Below, piece after piece: positions 9,722-17,546 of a stretch of DNA of 64,000 bases; within the stretch, counting starts at the first letter, position 1, and each line of letters begins with the position of its first letter. The stretch comes from CAZFOB01 sp964520325. GTDB lineage: Bacteria; Actinomycetota; JAICYB01. The notes under the pieces were generated by a model, which saw only the letters and a program-made list of their open reading frames with translations, was not told where the DNA came from and ran no database searches. The stretch spans positions 62,001 through 126,000 of the forward strand of contig CAZFOB010000001.1 in NCBI GenBank assembly GCA_964520325.1, in the 5' to 3' direction. The position numbers and the translations under genes were made by a program.

Positions 9722-10134
9722 TGAGTGCTTGGCGCCTGCGGCCGGTCCTTAGGCGCCTGCGGCCGGTCCTCGGGCGCCAGCGGCTGGTCTTCAAGCGAGA
9801 TGTGCCTGGGTACTGCTGCGCCAACGAGGCCGAGCTTTCGTGCTTCCTCCGCGACCCGGCCCGGGTTGGACAGCTGTGCGACACGGGCGCGCAGGAGGCT
9901 GTTGCGCTCGGTCTGCAGCTGCACTTCGCGCTCGAGGTTGGCGGTCTTCAGACCGTCCTGGCTCATCGTGGCCTGAAGCGCAGCAACGCCGAACGCGGCC
10001 AACACGACGAGGACGACGACCGGCACCGGCGACCAGCGTCGCTTGCCTTTTCCGCCTCCCTTGACGACCCTGAGCTGGGGGCGCGGGCTCGATCCGCGGC
10101 GCGGCGCGGGCTTGCTCGCAGCACGGAGCGCCAT
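9718..10134 (-). CDS. FtsL-like small bitopic division protein
   Basis: A 138-residue protein in the place where ftsL is found in dcw clusters, between rsmH and ftsI. It has a basic N-terminus, one membrane helix at about residues 34-57, then a short predicted coiled coil (LEREVQLQTERNSLLRARVAQL) and a segment resembling the FtsL/DivIC family (NPGRVAEEARKLGL). FtsL-type proteins act as scaffolds of the FtsQLB complex that activates FtsWI. The last 25 residues are three imperfect copies of a 7-residue unit of the form (E/K)D(R/Q)P(Q/L)AP. The sequence family is poorly conserved, so the name rests on position and topology. Confidence 0.8.
   Translation of the reverse strand: MALRAASKPAPRRGSSPRPQLRVVKGGGKGKRRWSPVPVVVLVVLAAFGVAALQATMSQDGLKTANLEREVQLQTERNSLLRARVAQLSNPGRVAEEARKLGLVGAAVPRHISLEDQPLAPEDRPQAPKDRPQAPSTQ
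9725..9786 (-). repeat. Three-copy 21-bp tandem repeat in the tail of the FtsL-like gene
   Basis: Units built around GGCGCCTGCGGCCGGTCCT repeat with 21-bp period and keep the reading frame, giving the proline-rich DRPQAP repeats at the protein's C-terminus. The third copy is diverged. Confidence 0.75.
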
Positions 10135-11090
10135 CAGCCAACGCCCTTGTCGTCGAGATCCGGCCTTCGCACGGCGGCGCGCAGGCGGGATGCCGACGCC
10201 CGAGAGTTGCGCTGCGTCTCGGCGTCGGATGGCAGCACTGCGCCACGCGAGAGCTCCGCAAGCACACCCGTCGGCTTCGGCGCACCAAGGCCCGGAAGAG
10301 GCTGACCCGCTCCGGCAAAGCTCTGGAAGATGCGTTTGACCATCCGGTCCTCGAGTGAGTGGTACGAGATCACCACGATGCGTCCGCCCGGGTTGAGGAC
10401 GTCGGGCGCTGCGCGCAACGCTTGCTCGAGCGCGCGCAGCTCACCGTTGACCTCGATCCGCAGTGCCTGGAAGGTCCGTCGCGCCGGGTGCTGACGACGT
10501 GGACCGTGCGGATAGGCGCGCTCGATGAGGTTGGCGAGATCGGTGGTGGTGCGTAGCGGCCCCGCCCGGCGGGCCGCCACGATCGCCCTTGCGATGCGCG
10601 GCGCATGGCGTTCTTCACCATACGCGCGAAGGATCCGGATCACGTCGACCTCGGGGTACGAGTTCACGACGTCCGCAGCGGTGAGGGCAGCGGACGGATC
10701 CATGCGCATGTCGAGTGGGCCCTCGCCCCTGAACGAAAACCCGCGACCGGCGTCGTCGATCTGCATCGACGACATGCCGAGGTCGAGCAGGATGCCGTCG
10801 ACCTTGTCCACCTCGGCGCTCTTGACGATCCACTCGAGCTCCGCGAAATCCGCGCGCACGAGCCGGAGTCCCCCCTGGGAATGGGAGGACTGCAGGTTGA
10901 AGCGCGCACGCGCCAATGCGTCTGGGTCTTTATCGACGCCGATCAGCTTGCCCCGGCCCCCGGTCGCATGGAGGATCGCTTCGGAATGGCCGCCGGCACC
11001 GATCGTGCAGTCGAGGTAGATGCCTTCGGGGCGCGGCGCCAGGAAGTGCAGTACCTCCTCGACCATCACCGGCTGGTGGTCCGTGGTCAC
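10134..11090 (-). CDS. rsmH: 16S rRNA (cytosine-1402-N4) methyltransferase RsmH (MraW)
   Basis: SAM-dependent methyltransferase modifying C1402 of 16S rRNA. I place the start at GTG 11088-11090, giving 318 residues beginning VTTDHQPVMVEEV, which matches the conserved start of the family (HxPVMxxEV). The open frame continues upstream into the mraZ-rsmH gap but that part is low-complexity and not family-like. The SAM-binding loop is DCTIGAGGHSEAIL; further RsmH motifs are DLGMSSMQID, FSFRGEGPLDMRMD, ARRTFQALRIEVN and ISYHSLEDRMVK. It is second in the dcw cluster after mraZ and overlaps the FtsL-like gene. Confidence 0.95.
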   Translation of the reverse strand: MTTDHQPVMVEEVLHFLAPRPEGIYLDCTIGAGGHSEAILHATGGRGKLIGVDKDPDALARARFNLQSSHSQGGLRLVRADFAELEWIVKSAEVDKVDGILLDLGMSSMQIDDAGRGFSFRGEGPLDMRMDPSAALTAADVVNSYPEVDVIRILRAYGEERHAPRIARAIVAARRAGPLRTTTDLANLIERAYPHGPRRQHPARRTFQALRIEVNGELRALEQALRAAPDVLNPGGRIVVISYHSLEDRMVKRIFQSFAGAGQPLPGLGAPKPTGVLAELSRGAVLPSDAETQRNSRASASRLRAAVRRPDLDDKGVG

Positions 11091-11235
11091 GATAGGCCTG
11101 CGCTCGAGCCGCGGACGCTCTCCCGGACGAAGACACAGGTCGGCGAGGGGACGGTTGTCCGGACGCCGTTGCCGCTCGCGAGGCATGGCGCGAAACGGCG
11201 AGGAACGAGTGAGCACTCTCGACACGCTGTGCCTC

Positions 11236-11283
11236 CTGGTCCTTTGGCTGGTCCTTTGGCTGATCCCTTGGCTGAAGCCTTCG
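11236..11283. repeat. Four-copy degenerate 12-bp tandem repeat between mraZ and rsmH
   Basis: CTGGTCCTTTGG occurs twice exactly (11236-11247, 11248-11259), then as CTGATCCCTTGG (11260-11271) and CTGAAGCCTTCG (11272-11283), ending at the mraZ stop codon. It lies in the roughly 190-base mraZ-rsmH gap and is not part of a recognisable protein. Nothing else is seen in that gap. Confidence 0.8.
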
Positions 11284-11706
11284 TCAGATCCCGAGCTCGG
11301 ACGCGAAATCTTCGACCGTGTTCTCCGCTTCGCTGTTCTGCACATCCCACGCCGGGGCGTCCCATATCTCGATGCGTGAGCCGTTGCCGGCTATGACCAG
11401 GTCTTTCGTAAGGCCGGCGTACGTACGGAAGGCCTGCGGGATCGTCAGGCGACCTTGCTTGTCGACCTTCTCGTTCTGTGCTTGAGAGAAGAAGAATCGG
11501 CGGTACCGTCGCGCCTTGGGATCGGTCGTGGGAAGCGTCGTGACCTTCTCGACCTCTCGCTCCCAGGCCGCCGGTGGGAACACGTACAGACACGACTCGA
11601 TGCCCTTCTGAAGAACGACGTTGGAACCGAGCTCGGAGCGCAGGCGAGCCGGGAAGACGATCCTCCCCTTTTCGTCCAGTGCATGACGGTGCTCTCCGAG
11701 GAACAA
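11284..11706 (-). CDS. mraZ: Transcriptional regulator MraZ
   Basis: First gene of the dcw cluster; MraZ is a ring-forming AbrB-fold DNA-binding protein that represses its own operon. From the TTG at 11704-11706 the protein is 140 residues and starts at the conserved FLGEHRHALDEKGR motif; this fits the usual family length better than the longest frame (TTG at 11769, 161 residues). AAGGG lies about six bases upstream of the chosen start. The second AbrB-like half contains NEKVDKQGRLTIPQ. Four TGG-containing boxes with near 10-bp period sit upstream, overlapping the predicted promoter. Confidence 0.93.
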   Translation of the reverse strand: MFLGEHRHALDEKGRIVFPARLRSELGSNVVLQKGIESCLYVFPPAAWEREVEKVTTLPTTDPKARRYRRFFFSQAQNEKVDKQGRLTIPQAFRTYAGLTKDLVIAGNGSRIEIWDAPAWDVQNSEAENTVEDFASELGI

Positions 11707-11775
11707 CCCGAACCCTTCTGCTCCATCTGATGAGAGCGGATGTGGCCCGCGAACCTCCGTAGTCCACAAGTACGC

Positions 11776-11826
11776 CCAAGCCCTCCAAGTTGACCCACCT
11801 TACTCCACTCCATTCCCCTGGGTCAA
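11776..11826 (-). promoter_or_regulatory. mraZ promoter overlapped by MraZ boxes
   Basis: Reading the minus strand: TTGACC (11821-11826), an 18-base spacer, then TAAGGT (11797-11802). TGG triplets start a series of boxes at 11805-11807, 11795-11797, 11785-11787 and 11776-11778 (complement CCA on plus), a 10, 10, 9 bp period, with one extra copy at 11810-11812. MraZ operators in characterised bacteria are TGGG-type direct repeats with 10-bp period, so this is very likely the autoregulatory site of the dcw operon. Confidence 0.75.
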
Positions 11827-11878
11827 CGGATGGATCGACGAAACGTGCAGGTAGAACGTCTGTTCGGGGTGTTCCGGG

Positions 11879-12403
11879 CTAGGACGCGTGCGACAGATAC
11901 GGCAGCCACTCGGGCTCGGCCTGGCCCACGAGCAGCCTCAGCCAGAACCCCTCTGGAGGAACCTTCGGCTGCTGGCGCCGCAGTCCCACCTCGTGCGGCA
12001 GGCGGTTCTCCTTGCGCCCGTTGCATCGGCGGCACGCCGCCACCACGTTGTCCCAGGTGTGCTGGCCGCCACGGCTGCGAGGAAAGACGTGGTCGACGTT
12101 CTCGGCCGGGCGTCCGCAGTACTGGCACTTGCCTCCATCGCGCAGGAACACGGCCTTCCGCGACGGTGCGACGTGCGTCCGGTGCGGAACGTGGACGAAG
12201 TACCGCAGGCGGATCACGCTCGGCGCTTCCATGGTGATGCGCTCGGAATGGTAGACGGCGCCGTTGCGCTCGATGATCTCGGCCTTCTCACCAAGGACGA
12301 GCACGATCGCCCGCCGGTGAGCGACCACTCCCAGCGGCTCGTGGGTTGCGTTCAGGATGAGCGCTCTTCCCAACGGCCTCTCCACCGCCTCCGCGACGCC
12401 CAT
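11879..12403 (-). CDS. HNH endonuclease family protein
   Basis: A 174-residue protein with a C-terminal HNH domain: zinc-binding CQYCGRPAE, then the catalytic DHVFPRSRGGQHTWDN and the second zinc pair CRRCNGRKENR. The N-terminal 80 residues (ALILNATHEPLGVV...) match the domain found in stand-alone actinobacterial HNH proteins rather than restriction enzymes. ATG start with AAGGA upstream. It is in the same direction as the dcw cluster but separated from mraZ by its own promoter. Its biological role is not established; DNA nicking or repair is inference. Confidence 0.85.
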   Translation of the reverse strand: MGVAEAVERPLGRALILNATHEPLGVVAHRRAIVLVLGEKAEIIERNGAVYHSERITMEAPSVIRLRYFVHVPHRTHVAPSRKAVFLRDGGKCQYCGRPAENVDHVFPRSRGGQHTWDNVVAACRRCNGRKENRLPHEVGLRRQQPKVPPEGFWLRLLVGQAEPEWLPYLSHAS

Positions 12404-12426
12404 GATCAGCGTCCTTGCGCGAGATT

Positions 12427-14292
12427 CTAACTCCTGGACGTGCTGCTGACGGCCTCGACGATCTCGGCCGCGATGTCGTAGCGCCCGAACGGTGGCATGA
12501 GGTAGATGCCGGCAGCGTCCGCCCGGATCTGGTGCGCGAGCTCGATCGAGAACGACAGACCCTCGGCCGCCTCTTTCCTCTTGTTGCCTTCGACGCCGCG
12601 CAAGCGAGCACGGATGCCTTCCGGAACCGACGCTCCGGGCAGCTCGTTATGGAGAAACTCGGCGTGACGCGCCGTGACCAAAGGAAGGACGCCGACGAGG
12701 ATCGGGATACCCAGGGAGCCGTACCGCTCCTCGTAGGCCTTGCGGAACGACCGAAGTGTGTCCGCGGAAAACGTGGGCATCGACAATGCGAACCCGGCGC
12801 CCGAAGCGATCTTCTTCTTGAGCAACCGGCATTCCTTGTCGATGTCGCTCGGTGCCATGTTCACCGCGCATCCGACGAGGAAGCTCGTCGGCTCTCCGAT
12901 CGATTCGCCGAGCTGGTCGGTTCCCTGATTGAGCGATCCGGTGACGAGCGACATCAGTCCCGTCGGGACGACGTCGATGTTGTCGGTCGCTTCGGGGTAG
13001 TCACCGATACGGGTCGGATCCCCGAGAACGACGAACACGTTGCGGATGCCGAGCGCGTGCGCAGCCAGCAGGTCTCCCTGGATGCGCAAGAGGTTGCGTC
13101 CACGGATCGGGAAGTGCAGGACGGTTTCGATGCCGATCTGCTCCTGGATCAGCCGAGCCGGCGCCCACGGACTCATGCGCATGCGAGCCAGCGGCGCATC
13201 GGCGACGTTGATCGCGTCGGCGCCGGCGTCGCGCAAGGTCTCGGCCCCCGCGAGCATCCTGGCCGTCGACGTCGAGCGCGGTGGAGCCATCTCGACGGTC
13301 ACAACGAATGCACCTTCCTTGAGCTTCGCACCGAGCGCGCTCGTTGGCTGCGCGGTGACGCCTGCGGCATCGGTGGTCCCCGACAAGTCCGAGGTCGGGA
13401 TGATCTCCAGATGCAGCTGCCGTGGCTGCGCGAGCGCAGCCGCCATCGCGGCGATGTGCTCGGGATGGGTCCCGCAGCAGCCGCCGACGATCGACGCGCC
13501 CTCAGCGACGAACGCCCTCGCGTATTCACCGAGGTATTCGGGCGTGGCCGGGTACACGATGCGATCCCCCATCCGTGTCGGCCCTCCGGCGTTCGGCATC
13601 GCAACCAACGGCACATCGCCCGACGTCGTCCGCATCGTCCGCACGATCCTCAAGACCTGTGCCGGGCCCTCAGAGCAGTTCACGCCGATGCCGTCGGCGC
13701 CGAGCTCGGCGAGCTTGGTGGCAACGGCTTGCGGCGTCGAACCGAGCAAGGTGCGATCGTCGCGTGTGAACGTCGCCATCACAACCACAGCGAGCTCACA
13801 CACGAGCCTCGCCGCCTTCAGCGCCTCGGCCATCTCGTTGAGGTCGGACTGCGTCTCGATGACGATGAGGTCGGCACCGGCCTCCGCAAGTAAGCCGATC
13901 TGCTCGGCGTACGCATCCCTGGCGTCTTTGCGCCGGACGCGCCCGTACGGCGCGAGCCGCACGCGCAGCGGCCCCACCGAGCCGGCGACCAGCACCCCGG
14001 CGCCCCTCGCGAGCTCCACTCCCCGTCGGTTGATCTCTTCCAGACGCCCAACGAGTCCGAGTTGGGCGAGATTGAAGCGGTTGGCGCCGAACGTGTTGGT
14101 CTCAAGCATCTGCGAGCCGGCGTCGGCGAACTCCCGATGGACGTCGGCGATGGCGTCGGGCTCGGTGAGGTTGACCGCTTCAACGCAACCATCCGGGTCG
14201 ATCAGCCCCCGCTCGATCAACGCGGTGCCCATGCCGCCATCGGCGAGCAGAGGCTCCGATCGCAGGAACGCGCGCAGCTCTGAGCCGTTCAT
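12427..14292 (-). CDS. Bifunctional homocysteine S-methyltransferase / 5,10-methylenetetrahydrofolate reductase
   Basis: A 621-residue fusion. Residues 1 to about 295 are a homocysteine S-methyltransferase domain: LADGGMGTAL near the N-terminus and the zinc-ligand cysteines in GVNCSEG (near 205) and GGCCGTHPEH (near 271). The rest is a methylene-THF reductase TIM barrel (TVEMAPPR, GDPTRIGDY, MPTFSADTL). Together they make methyl-THF and methylate homocysteine to methionine. No cobalamin-binding domain is seen, unlike MetH. The ATG at 14290-14292 is preferred; the open frame upstream is arginine-rich and not conserved-looking. The YitJ-type fusion is known in Gram-positives. Confidence 0.92.
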   Translation of the reverse strand: MNGSELRAFLRSEPLLADGGMGTALIERGLIDPDGCVEAVNLTEPDAIADVHREFADAGSQMLETNTFGANRFNLAQLGLVGRLEEINRRGVELARGAGVLVAGSVGPLRVRLAPYGRVRRKDARDAYAEQIGLLAEAGADLIVIETQSDLNEMAEALKAARLVCELAVVVMATFTRDDRTLLGSTPQAVATKLAELGADGIGVNCSEGPAQVLRIVRTMRTTSGDVPLVAMPNAGGPTRMGDRIVYPATPEYLGEYARAFVAEGASIVGGCCGTHPEHIAAMAAALAQPRQLHLEIIPTSDLSGTTDAAGVTAQPTSALGAKLKEGAFVVTVEMAPPRSTSTARMLAGAETLRDAGADAINVADAPLARMRMSPWAPARLIQEQIGIETVLHFPIRGRNLLRIQGDLLAAHALGIRNVFVVLGDPTRIGDYPEATDNIDVVPTGLMSLVTGSLNQGTDQLGESIGEPTSFLVGCAVNMAPSDIDKECRLLKKKIASGAGFALSMPTFSADTLRSFRKAYEERYGSLGIPILVGVLPLVTARHAEFLHNELPGASVPEGIRARLRGVEGNKRKEAAEGLSFSIELAHQIRADAAGIYLMPPFGRYDIAAEIVEAVSSTSRS

Positions 14293-14354
14293 GTACCCAG
14301 TATCAGGCCCGGCGGGAGCCGATACGCCGTATGAGCCGCGTAGACGCCGCGGGC

Positions 14355-15290
14355 TTATACCCCGGCGACTTCCTTCGGCAGCGGGAAACGGACGTCCTCG
14401 TCCACAACGCGCACCTCCTCGATCTGCGCCGGACCAAAGCCCGTGAGGTACTCGAGGACACTCTCGACGATCCACTCAGGCGCAGAGGCCGACGACGACA
14501 GACCGACGGTTGAGACGCCGTCCATCCATGCGTCCTCGATCTGGGTTTCGTCCTCGATGAGGTATGACGCTGCACCGCAATGCTTGGCGACCTCGACCAT
14601 CCGAACCGAGTTGGACGAATTCGGCGCGCCGATCACGAGCACCAGCGGCGCCCGCCGCGCGAGCACCTTGACCGCCGCCTGACGATTGGTCGTGGCGTAA
14701 CAGATGGTGTCCTTGGTCGGTGCCTTGATCGTTGGGAACCGTCGGCGCAGCGTCGCGACGATGTCGTTGGTGTCGTCCACCGAGAGTGTCGTCTGGGTGA
14801 TGTACGAGAGGTTTTCCGGGTCGGCTACCTCGAGTCGCTCGGCGTCCTCGACGTTCTCCACCAGGATGGTTCGCATCGGCGCCTGACCCATCGTCCCTTC
14901 GACCTCCTCGTGCCCGGCATGGCCGATGAGGATGATCGTCCGCTCGCGCTTGGCGAATCTGATCGACTCGACGTGCACCTTCGTCACGAGCGGACACGTC
15001 GCATCGATCAGATGCAGATGGCGGTCTGCCGCCGTCTGGTAGACGACTGGAGCCGAGCCGTGAGCTGAGAGCACGCAGTTGGAGCCGGCCGGCACCTCGT
15101 CCACCTCGTCCACGAAGATCGCCCCTCGCTTCTCGAGACCTTCGACAACGTGGCGGTTGTGGACGATCTGTTTGCGCACGTAGATCGGAGGCCCGTAGAG
15201 ATCGAGAGCTCTCTCGACGATGTCGACGGCGCGTTCGACCCCCGCGCACCAGCCGCGGGGCGCCGCCAAGAGGATCTGTTTCAGGGCCAC
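14355..15290 (-). CDS. ispH: 4-hydroxy-3-methylbut-2-enyl diphosphate reductase (IspH/LytB)
   Basis: Last enzyme of the MEP isoprenoid pathway, an iron-sulfur protein reducing HMBPP to IPP and DMAPP. The 311-residue protein starts at GTG 15288-15290. The three cluster-binding cysteines are visible: RGWCAGV (residue 15), DATCPLV (near 98) and TICYATTNRQ (near 196); the catalytic HGSAP and late SSSASAPEWIV motifs are present. The open frame extends far upstream but overlaps the divergent moxR gene and is not conserved. A TACTCT box six bases before the GTG, with no Shine-Dalgarno sequence, suggests a leaderless transcript. Confidence 0.95.
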   Translation of the reverse strand: MALKQILLAAPRGWCAGVERAVDIVERALDLYGPPIYVRKQIVHNRHVVEGLEKRGAIFVDEVDEVPAGSNCVLSAHGSAPVVYQTAADRHLHLIDATCPLVTKVHVESIRFAKRERTIILIGHAGHEEVEGTMGQAPMRTILVENVEDAERLEVADPENLSYITQTTLSVDDTNDIVATLRRRFPTIKAPTKDTICYATTNRQAAVKVLARRAPLVLVIGAPNSSNSVRMVEVAKHCGAASYLIEDETQIEDAWMDGVSTVGLSSSASAPEWIVESVLEYLTGFGPAQIEEVRVVDEDVRFPLPKEVAGV

Positions 15291-15369
15291 GAGGCCAGAG
15301 TACCGACGAACGCAGGACGCAAGTCCCCCCAAGAACACAACCAAGAACACCAAATAGAATCCAAAGCTC
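15291..15369. promoter_or_regulatory. Divergent ispH/moxR promoter region with a 12-bp direct repeat
   Basis: For ispH, TACTCT (complement at 15297-15302) lies 6 bases before its GTG. For moxR, TAGAAT (15355-15360) lies 9 bases before its ATG. Neither start has a Shine-Dalgarno sequence. Directly upstream of the moxR box is a tandem repeat: CCAAGAACAC at 15329-15338 and 15341-15350, period 12, which could be an operator. Confidence 0.55.
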
Positions 15370-16344
15370 ATGGCGAGGGGACCCAGCAAATCCTTCGAAA
15401 CGTTCTCGGCGTACTTCGACCGCATCGCCGAGGCCGTGGAGTACGTCATCCAAGGGAAACAGGACGTCGTCCGCCGCTGCGTCGTGGCGCTGTTCGCCGA
15501 GGGACACCTCCTCATCGAGGACGTTCCGGGCGTCGGGAAGACCATGCTCGCGAAGGCGCTGGCGCGCTCGCTTGGGTGCTCGTTCCGGCGGATCCAGTTC
15601 ACGCCGGACCTTCTACCGACCGATATCACGGGCGTGCGCGTCTGGGGACGCCAGCGCGGCGTCGAGTTCCATCCCGGCCCGATATTCGCGCAGGTCGTGC
15701 TGGGCGACGAGATCAACCGCGCATCGCCCAAGACCCAGGCCGCGCTCCTCGAGTCGATGGAAGAGCGCCAGGTCACCCTCGACGGACAGACCTATCCGCT
15801 CGAACGTCCATTCATGGTCGTGGCCACGCAAAACCCGATCGAACACGAAGGCACCTACCCGTTGCCGGAGGCCGAGCTCGACCGTTTCCTGATGCGCGTG
15901 CGCATCGGTTATCCCGATCCTGCTGCCGAAGTCGACGTGCTCGCCGTACACGGACTCCCCGGCCGCTTAGAAGAGGTCGAGCCGGTGATCACCGCCGCAA
16001 ACGTCAACAAGTTGATCGCGCTCGCGCAGAGCGTTCACGTCGCCGATCCGATCAGGGAGTACATCGTCCAGCTGCTCGGTGGAACGCGCGAGCACGACCA
16101 GGCGTACCTCGGCGCGTCGCCGCGAGCCGGCTTGATGTTGCAGCGCGCCGCACGTGTTGTGGCCGCTGCCGACGGGCGAGACTACGTCGTCCCCGATGAC
16201 GTGAAGGAGCTCGCCGTCGCGGTGCTCGCGCACCGCGTCATCACCACACCGGAAGCGCAGCTGCAGGGCATCAATGCCGAGATGCTCGTACAGGACGTCG
16301 TCGACAACACGCCCGTCCCAAGGAAGGCTCGCGCCGTCACGTGA
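15370..16344 (+). CDS. MoxR family AAA+ ATPase
   Basis: 324-residue MoxR-type chaperone-like ATPase. Walker A is DVPGVGKT near residues 51-58, Walker B is VVLGDEINRASPKTQ, and ATQNPIEHEGTYPLPEAELDRF carries the sensor-1 region typical of MoxR. These ATPases are thought to remodel client complexes, often with the adjacent DUF58 protein. Its stop codon overlaps the GTG of the DUF58 gene, and a transglutaminase-like membrane protein follows, forming the well-known but poorly understood MoxR-DUF58-transglutaminase module. A predicted leaderless promoter with a tandem repeat lies upstream. Confidence 0.93.
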   Translation: MARGPSKSFETFSAYFDRIAEAVEYVIQGKQDVVRRCVVALFAEGHLLIEDVPGVGKTMLAKALARSLGCSFRRIQFTPDLLPTDITGVRVWGRQRGVEFHPGPIFAQVVLGDEINRASPKTQAALLESMEERQVTLDGQTYPLERPFMVVATQNPIEHEGTYPLPEAELDRFLMRVRIGYPDPAAEVDVLAVHGLPGRLEEVEPVITAANVNKLIALAQSVHVADPIREYIVQLLGGTREHDQAYLGASPRAGLMLQRAARVVAAADGRDYVVPDDVKELAVAVLAHRVITTPEAQLQGINAEMLVQDVVDNTPVPRKARAVT

Positions 16345-17546
16345 CGACGCGGGGACGGACGATCGCCGCCCTCTCCGTGTCGATGCTCGTGTTCGGACGG
16401 CTATCCGGCCTGCGCGAGCTCGTCATGGCGGGCGCCGCCTTCGCGCTCTTGTTGATCTCGGGAGCGGTACTCGTATCGGTGCGCGGCGGACGCGTCAACG
16501 TCCGGCGCACCGTCACGCCCTCTCGAACAACAGTCGGCGGATCCGTGCGCGTCGAACTCACGGTGGAGGCCAGCGGACGGCTTGGCATGGGCCCCGTGTT
16601 GTTAGCCGACAGGCTCCCGGCCGATGTCGGACCGACGCCGCGTCTCGCGCTTCCGGGCGGATCGCGCAAACGTACGCGGGCCGTCGCGTACAGCGTCACG
16701 CCGCGGCTTCGGGGACGGCACCCCATCGGTCCACTCGAGATCACGCACACCGATCCGTTCGGTGCGGTCAGACGCCGGCGAGACGTTGCCACCACGTCGA
16801 GCTTGGTCGTCTATCCGAGCTTCGAAGACATCTCTGCACTTCCGTCCGCGGTTCAACGTGTCGGTATCGTCCGTTCGTCGCCGAACATCGGTCAAGGGGA
16901 CGAGTTCTATGCATTACGCGCGTACGTCGAAGGCGACGACCTCCGCAAGGTCCACTGGCCCTCGTCGCTCAAGACCGGTGAGCTCGTCATCAAGCAGGAG
17001 GAGCTGCTCGCCGAGCCCCGAGCACTGATCGTGCTCGACACGGCCGCCGCCAAACACGCCGGCGCCGGTGCAACGTCGTCCCTCGAAGCATCCGTGTCCG
17101 CGTGCGCAGCACTCGGAGTGCTCGCATTGCGCCGCCGGATGCGACTCGAGGTCGTCACCAACGACGGGCCTCTGTTGCACACCCGAAACCCCAGTAAGGA
17201 CGAGTTCCTCGAAGCTCTCGCGCTGCTTCGCCCGAGCAGAGGTGGCGTCGCGAAAGCACTCGAACGAGCGGATCGAACCCGGGGCAGGCCGGCGCTCGTC
17301 GTGGTCATCACGCCGGATCTTCGTCGTGACGAGGTGCGCGCTATCGCCGTTCGCGCCCGCAACTCTCCAGCGGGCGCGATCGTGTGCGTCGATGCACCGA
17401 GCTACGTCACAGGCGACACACGGAAACGTCGCGGTCTGTTGCCGCATACGCAGATGCTTCCCTTCCCCGTCGTCACGCTCCGGGCCGGAGACTCGTTCCG
17501 GAGCGTCTGGCATACGAGTGTCAAAGATGTCGCTCTGGCGCGATGA
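16341..17546 (+). CDS. DUF58 domain-containing membrane-associated protein
   Basis: 401 residues; two hydrophobic helices at about residues 8-50, then an extracellular-type beta region and a conserved DUF58 segment DEFYALRAYVEGDDLRKVHW near residue 195, followed by a von Willebrand A-like fold (ALIVLDTAAAK). DUF58 proteins are partners of MoxR ATPases; their biochemical role is unknown. GTG start overlapping the moxR stop, and the 3' end overlaps the next gene, so the three genes are translationally coupled. Confidence 0.9.
   Translation: MTTRGRTIAALSVSMLVFGRLSGLRELVMAGAAFALLLISGAVLVSVRGGRVNVRRTVTPSRTTVGGSVRVELTVEASGRLGMGPVLLADRLPADVGPTPRLALPGGSRKRTRAVAYSVTPRLRGRHPIGPLEITHTDPFGAVRRRRDVATTSSLVVYPSFEDISALPSAVQRVGIVRSSPNIGQGDEFYALRAYVEGDDLRKVHWPSSLKTGELVIKQEELLAEPRALIVLDTAAAKHAGAGATSSLEASVSACAALGVLALRRRMRLEVVTNDGPLLHTRNPSKDEFLEALALLRPSRGGVAKALERADRTRGRPALVVVITPDLRRDEVRAIAVRARNSPAGAIVCVDAPSYVTGDTRKRRGLLPHTQMLPFPVVTLRAGDSFRSVWHTSVKDVALAR

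Noticed and set aside
17068..17526. In-frame extension upstream of the transglutaminase gene
   Set aside because: It lies within the DUF58 gene in another frame; the ATG at 17527 gives the expected N-terminal membrane helix.
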